Notes: generated by a model from the sequence alone, not told the origin. A DNA stretch of 32,934 nucleotides from Chitinophaga pinensis (GCA_943333125.1 CALQSB010000029.1:1-32934), one strand, 5' to 3'; shown: positions 7,847 to 16,504, numbered from the stretch's first letter. A program made the numbers and translations.

Positions 7847-9157
7847 CTATTTTTTAGGATTAGATTTTGCAAAGGCCCATTTTATCATTTCTTTCCAGCT
7901 TGGCTTTTTGCCATACATCAAAATTCCTGTTCGGTATATTTTACCGGTTATCCAGGTGAAAAATAAAAAACTTCCAATCAGCAAGATCATAGATAATCCA
8001 ATTTGCCAGGCAGGAATATCGTAAGTGATTCGCCCCATCATTACAATTGGAGAAGTTAAAGGAAACAGACTTCCAAAAACAGCAAGGCTGCTATTGGGTT
8101 CGTTAACAGCTTTTGTCATGATCACAAATCCTAAAATGATGGGCATGATTACTGGAAAAACCAATTGCTGCGCTTCCTGTTGATCCTCGCTGACCACACT
8201 TCCAACAGCTGCAAATATGGAAGCATAAGTTAAATATCCTCCTAAAAAATAAAATAAAAATGAAAGAATGATTTTTGTTAACGGCAAAGAAGATAAACCC
8301 TGAAGCGCTGTAGCAACCATAGAGATTCCCTCGGGATTATTGAGGTTGCTGCTATTAATATGGTTCATCATGTCAGGGAAAATAAGTGGTATAGCGAGTT
8401 GCATGCCTGCCATTAATATTATCCATATTGCAAATTGAGTAAGACCAACTGCACCAATTCCTAAAATCTTTCCCATCATCAATTGAAAAGGCTTTACAGA
8501 ACTCACCATTACTTCAGCAATACGATTTGTTTTTTCTTCGGTAACCCCGCGCATAACCTGAGTGCCATAAATCATCATCATCATATAAATAAGAAAACCA
8601 CAACCGAAAGAAACAGCATAAGCAACACCCGCAAAACTTTTCTTTTCACCTTCTTTTGTATCAATAGTATTATCTAAACTAACGCTATTGGTTAGCTTAT
8701 CAAATTCTTTTGGGTCAATGCCGTTTGAAATTAATTGTTTGGTGCGGACGGTATTGTTGATAATATCTTCTATCGCACTCATTGCACTAAGGCTAACAGA
8801 AGACTGGCTGTGCAGCACATACTTATTTTTTGATTTACCCGAAGTGTCGCTCGGAAGATATAGAAAAGACTGATAGCCCAGATCTTTATATTTTTTTACA
8901 AATGATTTTTCTGTTTCATTACTGATAAAAGTAAAAACCACTGTTTTGTTTGAAGTGTCTGGTTTGCCATTAAATAGATGAGCATCATCAAGTACCGCGA
9001 CTTTTTGTTTTTCATTATCTCCATCAATGGTAATAGCAATGATTGCTGCATAAAAAGCAATGATAACCAAGGGGACCAAAATGGTGGTAATCAGGAAAGA
9101 TTTTTTCTTTACTCTGGTAAAATATTCTCTACTAACGATGAGTTTTATTTTTTTCAT
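7847..9157 (-). CDS. ABC-2 type exporter permease (NatB-like)
   Basis: The membrane subunit of an ABC exporter. It has one N-terminal helix (about 22-43), a large extracytoplasmic domain (about 45-175), and then five or six helices in the C-terminal half, the usual ABC2_membrane_3 layout. The segment RGVTEEKTNRIAEVMVSSVKPFQLMMGKILG is the cytoplasmic coupling region typical of NatB and related Na+ or peptide exporters. It starts 8 bp after the stop of its ATPase gene, so the two form an operon. The substrate cannot be read from the sequence; sodium extrusion is the role of the best known relative (NatAB), but other members export antimicrobial compounds. The 436 residues are normal for this family. 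Confidence 0.9.
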   Translation of the reverse strand: MKKIKLIVSREYFTRVKKKSFLITTILVPLVIIAFYAAIIAITIDGDNEKQKVAVLDDAHLFNGKPDTSNKTVVFTFISNETEKSFVKKYKDLGYQSFLYLPSDTSGKSKNKYVLHSQSSVSLSAMSAIEDIINNTVRTKQLISNGIDPKEFDKLTNSVSLDNTIDTKEGEKKSFAGVAYAVSFGCGFLIYMMMMIYGTQVMRGVTEEKTNRIAEVMVSSVKPFQLMMGKILGIGAVGLTQFAIWIILMAGMQLAIPLIFPDMMNHINSSNLNNPEGISMVATALQGLSSLPLTKIILSFLFYFLGGYLTYASIFAAVGSVVSEDQQEAQQLVFPVIMPIILGFVIMTKAVNEPNSSLAVFGSLFPLTSPIVMMGRITYDIPAWQIGLSMILLIGSFLFFTWITGKIYRTGILMYGKKPSWKEMIKWAFAKSNPKK

Positions 9158-9165
9158 AAACAGAA

Positions 9166-10095
9166 TTAATTAATATTTTGAAATTGTCTGGTTGCTGTTG
9201 TGCCTTCAACCAGTTTGATAAAAATATCATTCAGGGAAGGAAGTACTTCGTTGAATGAATGAATAGCCACATTTTGATTGATGAAGTATTTTAGCAATTC
9301 ATTGGTAGTAGTTTCTTTTTGTAATTTCAGCAGCATCTGATCGGGCTCATGTTTAACCACATCAAAAATATAAGTCATCAGATGTTCGGCCATTACTTTT
9401 GCGCCCAGCTTATAAATATTCTCTTTGAAATCCTGCCTGATTTGCTGAACGGTTCCATCGAGTAATTTTTGACCTTTGTTTACCAATACGATGTGGTCGC
9501 AAATTTCTTCCACCTGTTCCATGCGGTGTGTGCTGAAAATTATCGTGGATCCATTTTTTGAGAGATTAAAAATTTCTTCTTTTATTAAATTCGCATTAAC
9601 GGGGTCGAGGCCGCTGAAAGGCTCATCAAGGATAATTAATTTAGGCTCATGTACTACAGTAGTTACAAATTGCAATTTCTGACTCATGCCTTTACTCAGG
9701 TCTTCCACTTTTTTATTCCACCAGCTTTCCATGTCAAATTTCACAAACCATTTTTTAACACTGGCCATTGCATCATTTTTACTCATGCCTTTCAACCTGG
9801 CGAGATACAATGCCTGTTCGCCAATTTTCATTTTTTTGTAAAGGCCTCGTTCTTCAGGCATGTAGCCGATATTAATGATATCATCCATGGGATTAAAAGG
9901 CTTTCCATTGAAAATGATATTTCCACTATCCGGATAAAAAATCCCTGTGATCATTCTAAGTAAAGTGGTTTTTCCTGCACCATTTGGTCCGAGCAAGCCA
10001 AAAATACTTCCTTCTTTGATGTTGAAACTGATGTCATCTACTGCTTTTTGAGTAGCGAAATATTTCTTGAGAGATTGTAATTCTAAAATGTCCAT
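9166..10095 (-). CDS. ABC transporter ATP-binding protein (NatA-like, with DUF4162-type C-terminus)
   Basis: The ATPase that powers the permease encoded just downstream. Walker A is GPNGAGKT (36-43), the ABC signature is LSKGM (133-137, in place of LSGGQ, as is frequent in this subfamily), Walker B is LIILDEP (153-159) and the H-loop histidine is H190 (STH). The C-terminal part (about 210-300) matches the DUF4162 accessory domain in length and style. The first gene of a two-gene minus-strand operon. A TACTTTTG sequence sits 2 bp upstream of the start codon, which would make the transcript leaderless if used; it is not called here as a promoter. Confidence 0.93.
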   Translation of the reverse strand: MDILELQSLKKYFATQKAVDDISFNIKEGSIFGLLGPNGAGKTTLLRMITGIFYPDSGNIIFNGKPFNPMDDIINIGYMPEERGLYKKMKIGEQALYLARLKGMSKNDAMASVKKWFVKFDMESWWNKKVEDLSKGMSQKLQFVTTVVHEPKLIILDEPFSGLDPVNANLIKEEIFNLSKNGSTIIFSTHRMEQVEEICDHIVLVNKGQKLLDGTVQQIRQDFKENIYKLGAKVMAEHLMTYIFDVVKHEPDQMLLKLQKETTTNELLKYFINQNVAIHSFNEVLPSLNDIFIKLVEGTTATRQFQNIN

Positions 10096-10200
10096 AGCAA
10101 AAGTATTATCAGATAAAAATAAGTACTGTTTTGTTTTATGAAATTAAGTTATTTTCTGAATGGTGTTTCAAGTTAAGTAAAGTGCTTTTTAAAGAACAGA

Positions 10201-11772
10201 TTAACTCATCGTAATGAGTTGAGCTACTCTTTCTCCATCCATTGCTGCGCTTACGATACCGCCTGCGTAACCAGCACCTTCACCGCAAGGATATAAATTT
10301 TTAATTTGAGGATGAGCGCAAGTATTCGGATCTCGGGGAATTCTAACGGGGCTGGATGTTCTGCTTTCTGTAGCAACAACAATGGCTTCATTGGAATAAT
10401 ACCCTTTCATTTTTCTTCCAAATGATTTGAAGCCATTGGAAAGCGCATGGTAAACAAACTCTGGGAGCACCTCTTTCAGATTGGAAGAAAGGAGTCCGGG
10501 CAGATATGAATTAGAAGGCAGATCGGCAGAAAGTTTACCCACAGAAAAATCAACCAGTCGTTGAGCAGGAGCAACAAATTTACCTCCGCCTGCTAAAAAC
10601 GCATTTTGTTCAATGGTTTTTTGAAAATGCATGAACAGTAAGGGATCATCAGGATTTATGTGAAGATGTTTAGTATATTTTACTGCGTCTTCCTGAGTAA
10701 TCTGCACCACCATTCCACTATTGGCGAATGGGTTATTTCTTTTTGAAGGGCTCCATCCATTTACAACGAGTTCGTTTTCGTTAGTTGATGCCGGAGCTAT
10801 GATACCACCAGGGCACATGCAAAACGAAAAAACTCCTTTTTCATTAACCTGATCTACCAAACTATAAGAAGCGGGGGGGAGAAATTCACTTCTGGTATCA
10901 CAGTGGTATTGGATTTTGTCTATTAAGGCCTGAGGATGTTCAACCCTCACACCCAAAGCAAAAGGCTTGGCTTCAATGAGAATATTTTTTTCATTCAGGA
11001 GTGAGAAAATATCTCTGGCCGAATGACCTGTTGCCAGAATATAAGCATCGGCTTTAAAAATAGTATGGTCGGAAGTTAAAACCGAGTCAATTTCATTGTC
11101 TTTGATGATAAAATCGGTGAGTTTTTTTTCGAAATGGATTTCGCCACCACAATCCACAATCATGTTTCTCATAGTAGTGATGATCTGAGGAAGCTTGTTG
11201 GTGCCGATATGAGGATGAGCGTCGTAAACAATGTTTTCGGGTGCTCCAAATTTTACAAACAACTGCAAAATCCTGTTGATATCGCCTCTTTTGTTGCTTC
11301 TTGTATATAATTTACCATCGCTGTAAGTGCCAGCGCCGCCTTCTCCAAAACAGTAATTGCTTTCGGGGTTGATGATGCCTTCTTTATTGAGCACAGCAAG
11401 ATCTCTTCTCCTGCTTTTAACATCTTTTCCTCTTTCTAAAATGATGGGCTTTATTCCTGATTCGATGAGCTTAATGGCTGCAAATAAACCTGCGGGGCCT
11501 GCACCTATGATAATAACTTTTTTAGGAGCACTGGTTACCTCATTGAATTCGAAATGAAGTGGAGGTAGAATTTTAAAAGGTTCATTGATGAAAGCATTGA
11601 GTGTGATATTAAAAAATATCTGTTTGCTTCTGGCATCAATAGATTTTTTGAGTATTTGAAAACCGCTAATAGCTAATGTTTTAACCCCTAAGGAAAGGGC
11701 TAATTTATTTTTTATTTCAGCATCATCAGATGCCTCTGAGGGGGAGAGCCTTAAGGTTATTTTTTTTTGCAT
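10201..11772 (-). CDS. FAD-dependent oxidoreductase of the COG2509 type
   Basis: An uncharacterised flavoprotein dehydrogenase of 523 residues. An N-terminal domain of about 80 residues precedes the dinucleotide-binding fold GAGPAG (90-95), with E113 as the ribose-binding acid. CFGEGGAGTYSDGKL (about 141-155) and the late YPCGEGAGYAGGIVSAAMDG block (about 493-512) are hallmarks of this family. They contain FAD contacts and the 'GGI' loop seen in thiazole-biosynthesis-like oxidoreductases. The physiological substrate is unknown. It lies 42 bp downstream of the DUF3127 gene on the same strand, so the two may be co-transcribed. No iron-sulphur motif or membrane segment is visible. Confidence 0.85.
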   Translation of the reverse strand: MQKKITLRLSPSEASDDAEIKNKLALSLGVKTLAISGFQILKKSIDARSKQIFFNITLNAFINEPFKILPPLHFEFNEVTSAPKKVIIIGAGPAGLFAAIKLIESGIKPIILERGKDVKSRRRDLAVLNKEGIINPESNYCFGEGGAGTYSDGKLYTRSNKRGDINRILQLFVKFGAPENIVYDAHPHIGTNKLPQIITTMRNMIVDCGGEIHFEKKLTDFIIKDNEIDSVLTSDHTIFKADAYILATGHSARDIFSLLNEKNILIEAKPFALGVRVEHPQALIDKIQYHCDTRSEFLPPASYSLVDQVNEKGVFSFCMCPGGIIAPASTNENELVVNGWSPSKRNNPFANSGMVVQITQEDAVKYTKHLHINPDDPLLFMHFQKTIEQNAFLAGGGKFVAPAQRLVDFSVGKLSADLPSNSYLPGLLSSNLKEVLPEFVYHALSNGFKSFGRKMKGYYSNEAIVVATESRTSSPVRIPRDPNTCAHPQIKNLYPCGEGAGYAGGIVSAAMDGERVAQLITMS

Positions 11773-11814
11773 GTGTTAGGAAGTTATCCTAAAAACAGGT
11801 GAAGTAATTAGTTG

Positions 11815-12204
11815 TTAAAAAGGCAAATCATCAACGGCATCAGGTGCTGTAGCTGAAAAGGTATCTAGTGGTTCCATATAATCATTATCGATGGATGCAG
11901 TTCCTGAGCTTTGCAGCAATTGCTCCAGTCTCCAGGCATCTAAATTGGTAATGTAATTCGTCTTACCGTCTTTTTCCCACTTGGTTCCCTTAATGTTGAA
12001 GTATACTTTGATATTATCTCCGAGGTTGACTCTGTCGACCATACTTGTTTTGTCTTGTACACATTGAAATTTTACAAAATTCACAATGCTTCTTCCGCTG
12101 ATTTCTTCTGTCTTTTCTACTACAAATTCTCTTGTTTTAAAAGTCTCTGTTCTTTGTACAGTATCAAATTTCGCCACTAATTTTCCGATTAATTCATAAC
12201 TCAT
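11815..12204 (-). CDS. DUF3127 domain protein, probable OB-fold nucleic-acid-binding protein
   Basis: A small 129-residue protein. Residues 1-95 (MSYELIGKLVAKFDTVQRTETFKTREFVVE ...) match the DUF3127 family, which is common in Bacteroidota and predicted to adopt an OB fold. The tail is short, flexible and acidic (DTFSATAPDAVDDLPF). Acidic tails ending DLPF or DDIPF resemble the C-terminal protein-interaction tip of single-stranded DNA-binding protein (SSB). A role in ssDNA transactions is an inference from that resemblance and from its position 343 bp from dnaA, divergently transcribed. A good Bacteroidota promoter lies directly upstream. Confidence 0.85.
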   Translation of the reverse strand: MSYELIGKLVAKFDTVQRTETFKTREFVVEKTEEISGRSIVNFVKFQCVQDKTSMVDRVNLGDNIKVYFNIKGTKWEKDGKTNYITNLDAWRLEQLLQSSGTASIDNDYMEPLDTFSATAPDAVDDLPF

Positions 12205-12547
12205 GTCAATTATTTTTTAGTTTCCAAATGTAATTCAAAATAATGAATAGCTCAAGGGGATTACCACTTTATTTAAAAAGCAAAAAACAATTTCAGAAAA
12301 AGAAAAAAAGAATTTAATAAAATTGTTTTTTGTATTCAAAAAACACTACTTTCAACACCCGATATAATTTTATTGAAGAAATATTTTTCAGATATTAAAA
12401 AAAGAGGGGATTAAAAAATTTTTTTTTCAACATTTTATAATGATATTCGCCGTCCGATAAAAGATTTGTAATCATTAAAATCAAATCAATTATCTGGATT
12501 TTTAGAAAAAAGTATTAACTCAGTATATATAAATTGCTTTTGGAATA
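12205..12547. other. Very AT-rich divergent spacer between the DUF3127 gene and dnaA
   Basis: The 343 bp hold the DUF3127 promoter at the left end and long A/T runs (for example around 12397-12428). I found no TTATCCACA-type DnaA box; the closest is TTTTCAACA at about 12424. No ORF is supported. It could be a DNA-unwinding region or simply the dnaA regulatory region. Confidence 0.5.
12225..12255 (-). promoter_or_regulatory. Bacteroidota-type promoter for the DUF3127 gene
   Basis: On the minus strand: TTG (12255-12253), 20 bp spacer, TACATTTG (12232-12225). Both elements match the TTG / TAnnTTTG consensus exactly and the spacing is standard. The expected start site leaves a short leader of roughly 15 nt before the ATG at 12204. 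Confidence 0.55.
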
Positions 12548-13981
12548 ATGGAGAAGTCTTTTGAAAAAGTTTGGCAAAATTGCCTCGAAATCATAAAGGA
12601 TATAGTTGAATGGCAACATTTCAAGACCTGGTTTGAACCCATCAAGCCTGTAGCCATAAAAGAAAAAATCCTCACGATACAAGTTCCCAGTCAATTTTTC
12701 TATGAATATCTGGAAGAACATTATGTATCACTTTTAGCAAAAACATTAAAAAGAGAATTAGGAAAAGAAGCAAGGCTGGAATATAGAATAATGGTGGATA
12801 GCGGCAATAGTAAAAATAAGCCGTTGACTATGGATGTTCCCGGAAGCGGTTACAAACTTTATTCTAATAACGAGATGGATTTTCCATTAGTGATTAATAA
12901 TCCGGTAAAAAATCCGTTTGTTATTCCAGGTCTGAAGAAAATGCATATTGATCCTCAATTGAACAATGCGTATACATTTGATTCTTTTGTAGAAGGGGAT
13001 TGTAACAGGGTTGCCCGCAGAGCTGGAAAAACTGTTGCTGAAAAGCCGGGATCTACTTCCTTTAATCCGCTGGTGATTTATGGCGGAGTAGGTTTAGGAA
13101 AAACACATTTGGCCCAGGCTATTGGTAATGAGGTAAAAAGATTGTATAATAATAAAGTAGTTTTATACGTAAGCTCAGAGAAATTCATCAACCAATTTAT
13201 AGACCACGGAAGAAACAATGCTATAAATGACTTTATTCATTTCTATCAGTTAATAGATGTATTAATCATTGATGACATTCAGTTTTTCAACAGAGCCGAA
13301 AAATCTCAGGATGCATTTTTCTCTATATTCAATCATCTTCATCAGAGCGGCAAGCAATTGATTCTTACTAGTGATAAATCTCCAAAAGATCTAGAAGGAG
13401 TTCAGGAGAGACTACTCAGTCGCTTCCGTTGGGGATTAAGTGCGGATCTTCAGTTGCCCGATTACGAAACTAAGATTGAAATTCTAGAGAAGAAAATGAA
13501 GCATGATGGATTGGATATGCCAAGAGAAGTAGTAAAATATATCGCGTATAATATTAACAGCAATGTTCGTGAGCTGGAAGGTGCTTTAATTTCATTACTG
13601 GCACAGTCTTCTTTAAACAAAAGAGATATAGATCTTGAACTGGCTAAAAAGGTGTTACGCAATTTTGTGAAATCATCCAGTAAAGAAATCACGATTGACA
13701 CGATCCAGAAGATGGTTTGCGATTATTTTGATGTTCCTTACGATAAATTATTACAAAAGACGAGAAAAAGAGAAATAGTTCAGGCCAGACAAATAACCAT
13801 GTTTTTATCAAAGGCATTTACAAAAAATTCTCTTAAAACAATAGGGGAGCATTTTGGGGGCAGAGATCATACAACTGTAATTCACAGCTGCCAAACGGTA
13901 AAGGATTTAATGGATACGGATAATCTCTTCAAAGAGAGCGTGCTGGAATTGCAACATAAGGTGCAGTTGGCTGCTATGTAA
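12548..13981 (+). CDS. dnaA: Chromosomal replication initiator protein DnaA
   Basis: An AAA+ initiator that binds DnaA boxes and opens the origin. Domain I is about 1-85 (FEKVWQNCLEIIKDIVEWQHFKTWFEP), followed by a short linker domain II (about 86-135). Domain III has Walker A GGVGLGKT (179-186), Walker B LIIDDIQF (239-246) and the box VII arginine region ERLLSRFRWGL (287-297). Domain IV has the DnaA signature GGRDHTTVIHSC (437-448). The 477 residues are full length. Residues 151-170 (DCNRVARRAGKTVAEKPGST) are the usual Bacteroidota form of the region just before Walker A. It is not next to dnaN, recF or gyrB here. A strong hairpin terminator follows 25 bp after the stop. Confidence 0.98.
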   Translation: MEKSFEKVWQNCLEIIKDIVEWQHFKTWFEPIKPVAIKEKILTIQVPSQFFYEYLEEHYVSLLAKTLKRELGKEARLEYRIMVDSGNSKNKPLTMDVPGSGYKLYSNNEMDFPLVINNPVKNPFVIPGLKKMHIDPQLNNAYTFDSFVEGDCNRVARRAGKTVAEKPGSTSFNPLVIYGGVGLGKTHLAQAIGNEVKRLYNNKVVLYVSSEKFINQFIDHGRNNAINDFIHFYQLIDVLIIDDIQFFNRAEKSQDAFFSIFNHLHQSGKQLILTSDKSPKDLEGVQERLLSRFRWGLSADLQLPDYETKIEILEKKMKHDGLDMPREVVKYIAYNINSNVRELEGALISLLAQSSLNKRDIDLELAKKVLRNFVKSSSKEITIDTIQKMVCDYFDVPYDKLLQKTRKREIVQARQITMFLSKAFTKNSLKTIGEHFGGRDHTTVIHSCQTVKDLMDTDNLFKESVLELQHKVQLAAM

Positions 13982-14006
13982 ATCCCCAGAAAAAATAAAA
14001 TTCAAC

Positions 14007-14037
14007 ATCCAAACATATAGTTGTTTGGATTTTTTTT
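14007..14037 (+). terminator. Rho-independent terminator of dnaA
   Basis: A perfect 9-bp stem, ATCCAAACA (14007-14015) with TGTTTGGAT (14022-14030), a 6-nt loop, then seven T residues (14031-14037). Confidence 0.9.
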
Positions 14038-14076
14038 AATAAGCGAAAAAAATATTCAATCTTTCTTCATTTAGTT

Positions 14077-14107
14077 TTGGGTATTATCTTTTACAATTGT
14101 ATTTTTG
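14077..14107 (+). promoter_or_regulatory. Promoter of the tRNA-Ser / tRNA-Pro unit
   Basis: TTG (14077-14079), 20-bp spacer, TATTTTTG (14100-14107). Both elements match the Bacteroidota consensus exactly. Transcription would start near 14113, about 27 nt before the tRNA-Ser 5' end. A small hairpin, AACCCcTCA with TGAGGGTT (about 14109-14129), lies in the promoter-to-tRNA interval and may be a processing element. Confidence 0.65.
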
Positions 14108-14139
14108 CAACCCCTCAACAGTGAGGGTTGGCTACAAAA

Positions 14140-14229
<90 letters not shown>

Positions 14230-14286
14230 TGGATTTTAAAATGAGGAGTTGTTTATAATTCCTTCGGGCAAATAGAAAATACCGCT

Positions 14287-14360
14287 CGGGATGTAGCGTA
14301 GCCCGGTATCGCGCCTGGTTTGGGACCAGGAGGTCGCAGGTTCGAATCCTGCCATCCCGA
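14287..14360 (+). tRNA. tRNA-Pro (anticodon TGG)
   Basis: 74 nt. The acceptor stem is CGGGATG (14287-14293) with CATCCCG (14353-14359) and discriminator A14360. The anticodon stem CCTGG/CCAGG encloses TTTGGGA with anticodon TGG at 14321-14323. The T-arm is GCAGG-TTCGAAT-CCTGC. CCA is not encoded. It lies 58 nt after tRNA-Ser, probably on the same transcript. Confidence 0.96.
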
Positions 14361-14368
14361 CAAACACT

Positions 14369-14400
14369 AAAAAAACCTCAGCAATTGCTGAGGTTTTTTA
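14369..14400 (+). terminator. Terminator of the tRNA unit (possibly bidirectional)
   Basis: The perfect palindrome AACCTCAGCA/TGCTGAGGTT (14374-14395) is preceded by an A run and followed by six T residues. By symmetry it can also end minus-strand transcription from the lipoprotein gene that stops at 14465. Confidence 0.9.
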
Positions 14401-14432
14401 TTTTTATTCCTAAACAGCATCTGCTCGATAAA

Positions 14433-14483
14433 TTATTCACATTCAATAATTCGGTTTCTATATTTTATTTCACTTTATTCACA
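14433..14483 (+). other. Two DnaA-box-like 9-mers (TTATTCACA) 42 bp apart
   Basis: TTATTCACA occurs at 14433-14441 and again at 14475-14483 in the same orientation, start to start 42 bp, or four helical turns. It fits the relaxed DnaA box TTATNCACA. The second copy lies inside the 3' end of the lipoprotein gene. Both are about 0.5 kb downstream of dnaA. Function is not established, and two 9-mers alone are weak evidence for an origin. Confidence 0.35.
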
Positions 14484-15493
14484 ACATAATAAACCGGATT
14501 CCGAATGCCTTTTTCAATTAAGTAAAAATTTAAGAAGTCTTCCGTGTATACATTATGGTATTCCGCAAGTTCATTGAGGTTTCTGTTTTCACAGATGCTT
14601 TCTTTGTTGATTTTTATTTTCAATGGCGGCGTTGTTAGCAAACTAAAAAATACAGTTCCCATGAAATTATCGCATTGCGGAACGCCGCCACCATTTGGAT
14701 ACAACTTGAAATCCCATTTGTTACCAGGGATAAAACTATAATGATTTTTAGCAAAGAAATTATCAACTTGAAAAAATTGCTCAGACTTTACGCTTGACAT
14801 CAAACTGAATTCTTTTGAAAATTCGGATGTATTGTCTTTTCCTAATTTCAGCTCATATTCCGGTCTGAATTTTTTTAAATAATTATACTTGATTAATTTA
14901 TTGTTCTTGAATGAGATGATGTAATTGCAAGTGTCTATACTTTTATCCTCAGTATATTCTGAAGTTGAATAATAGCTTTCATTGTTGCTTTTCAGTGATT
15001 TCACAATTTCCTTTATTTTCGAAGTATCCGATTCAGAAAAATAATTGATGTTTTCAATCGTCTTGATTCGCTTGTCGCTGTCAATAAGCCAGCTGGAATA
15101 TAAATTCCTTTCAATAATATAACTGTTAATGATTGTTGTGTGTTGATCTACAACAATCGAGTCCAATGCATTTCCTTCCTTATCGTATTTTACTATGATA
15201 ATTTTTTGATCATCGGGGATGTATTTTTTTTCTATAAAAATATATTTTTTAGTGTAATCATATTTTTGGTCATACACCAATGGGAGTGAGAAGTGAGTAT
15301 GATTGTCAACATAGTCAGAGTCTGATGTAGTTATTTTTCTGATTACCCCTTTCAGGAATAATTCCTCCAATGTGCTATATGTTGAGGTATCTATTGCTTT
15401 TTCTATAAGAAATTTATTTGCCGGTGTAATTTCCCATTTTGAATCTCTACAGGAAAAAATCAATGGGAGCAATAAAATAATCAGTTTATTCAT
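14465..15493 (-). CDS. Hypothetical lipoprotein
   Basis: A 342-residue protein that I do not recognise. The N-terminus MNKLIILLLPLIFSC is a short lipoprotein signal with lipobox LIFS|C, so C15 is the predicted lipidated residue and the protein should be anchored in a membrane facing the periplasm or the cell surface. The body is rich in Lys, Asn, Tyr and Ser, without transmembrane segments or repeats. A YPNGGGVPQCDN stretch (about 265-276) is its most distinctive motif. There are two or three further cysteines, which might form a disulphide. It lies 160 bp downstream of the fic gene on the same strand. It may belong to a small insertion next to the tRNA genes (see findings). Confidence 0.7.
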   Translation of the reverse strand: MNKLIILLLPLIFSCRDSKWEITPANKFLIEKAIDTSTYSTLEELFLKGVIRKITTSDSDYVDNHTHFSLPLVYDQKYDYTKKYIFIEKKYIPDDQKIIIVKYDKEGNALDSIVVDQHTTIINSYIIERNLYSSWLIDSDKRIKTIENINYFSESDTSKIKEIVKSLKSNNESYYSTSEYTEDKSIDTCNYIISFKNNKLIKYNYLKKFRPEYELKLGKDNTSEFSKEFSLMSSVKSEQFFQVDNFFAKNHYSFIPGNKWDFKLYPNGGGVPQCDNFMGTVFFSLLTTPPLKIKINKESICENRNLNELAEYHNVYTEDFLNFYLIEKGIRNPVYYVVNKVK

Positions 15494-15512
15494 TTAATTT
15501 ATATTGGTATTT

Positions 15513-15549
15513 TGATTGATTACGATACGGCGTTGGTCTTAATCAATCA
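15513..15549. repeat. 10-bp inverted repeat upstream of the lipoprotein gene
   Basis: TGATTGATTA (15513-15522) and TAATCAATCA (15540-15549) are perfect inverted copies with a 17-bp spacer, 20 bp upstream of the lipoprotein start. It could be an operator or a weak 3' hairpin for the upstream fic transcript; there is no T-tract. Confidence 0.45.
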
Positions 15550-15653
15550 TCAAGATAATATGTTTAGTATTGATATGGTTCTTTTGGTTTAATAAAATAT
15601 AAGATTACTCAACTGGCAGGAATTAGAATTATTTTTTAGAAAATTTACGCTGG

Positions 15654-16418
15654 TTATGACATAGGTAACAATAATAAAAATGGTACACATAAATCATAAT
15701 TGGTTGACTCATATTTAGGGCCCATTGACATTTTTCCATAATAGGATTTTAATCTGTTTTGATATAGTTTCTCAGATTGTATGAACCATGCTTTTTTCCC
15801 TAATTTTTGTGATAAAAACCATTTTTCTAAAAGCCTCGCCATTCTTCCATTACCATCTGCAAATGGATGTATTTTTACGAATACTAGATGAATCATTGCA
15901 GCATGGTAAAACAATTCATTCATAGTCATCTCTCTTGCAATCAGAATTTTCAAATCTTTATTAAGCTTTTCCATTTCTTGAACTACTATCTCTTTTTTCG
16001 CACCTTCATATATTTTAATGCCACCTCCGAAGATGAAAACATCTTTGTCTCGTATGTTTCCGCTGTATTTTTCTTCCTCAAGTAGATTTTTAGATAGAAT
16101 TTTATGGGCGGTTAAAATATTTTTTTTATTTAATGGATTTTTACTTGCAAAATCATAAGCGTTTATTAAGTCCTGAATTTCTTTGAAAGATTTACTTTTA
16201 GTGTTGAATCCAGAATTCGTATATCTTAAATAGGAGTCAAAATCTATTGGATTTCCTTCAATCATAGAAGAATATACGGATGACTTTGCAATGTTATATC
16301 CAAAAGATTCGGCATTTAAAGCAGTCTCCTTTATTTTGTTAAAATGCTTTAAAATTGAAATTGGTTGTTTTGATTTATAGTAGTTCAAATACTCAGAAGT
16401 AATCAAATTTGTTTTCAT
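15654..16418 (-). CDS. Fic family protein (AMP-transferase type, N-terminally self-inhibited)
   Basis: Fic enzymes transfer AMP or a related phosphate group to a hydroxyl on a target protein. The active-site motif HPFADGNGR (184-192, consensus HxFx[D/E]GNGR) is intact, with catalytic H184 and anion-binding GNGR. SSMIEG (50-55) fits the inhibitory motif [S/T]xxxE[G/N], placing E54 as the inhibitory glutamate and the protein in class II, with the inhibitory helix in the same chain before the Fic fold. GGGIKIYEGA (131-140) is the flap region that positions the target. There is no C-terminal winged-helix domain, so at 254 residues this is a short member. The target is unknown. No separate antitoxin gene is needed or seen. 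It is isolated on the minus strand. Confidence 0.9.
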   Translation of the reverse strand: MKTNLITSEYLNYYKSKQPISILKHFNKIKETALNAESFGYNIAKSSVYSSMIEGNPIDFDSYLRYTNSGFNTKSKSFKEIQDLINAYDFASKNPLNKKNILTAHKILSKNLLEEEKYSGNIRDKDVFIFGGGIKIYEGAKKEIVVQEMEKLNKDLKILIAREMTMNELFYHAAMIHLVFVKIHPFADGNGRMARLLEKWFLSQKLGKKAWFIQSEKLYQNRLKSYYGKMSMGPKYESTNYDLCVPFLLLLPMS

Positions 16419-16504
16419 AATCTAAATTACAAAAATTAATTAATTACAATTCTAGTCATTTTTGAATTTCAAATTGATTGATATTAAAAAAATCTTCCAA
16501 AAAG

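Noticed and set aside
7827-8024. A 65-codon plus-strand frame directly after the Wzz-like gene
   Set aside because: It is antisense to the 3' end of the ABC permease, which has clear family motifs; no independent support.
10098-10105. TACTTTTG on the minus strand as promoter for the ABC ATPase gene
   Set aside because: It matches TAnnTTTG but lies only 2 bp before the start codon, which would require a leaderless message, and no TTG is seen at the right distance.
12205-12547. Origin of replication upstream of dnaA
   Set aside because: The region is AT-rich but I found no DnaA box better than TTTTCAACA, so an oriC call here is not supported by sequence alone.
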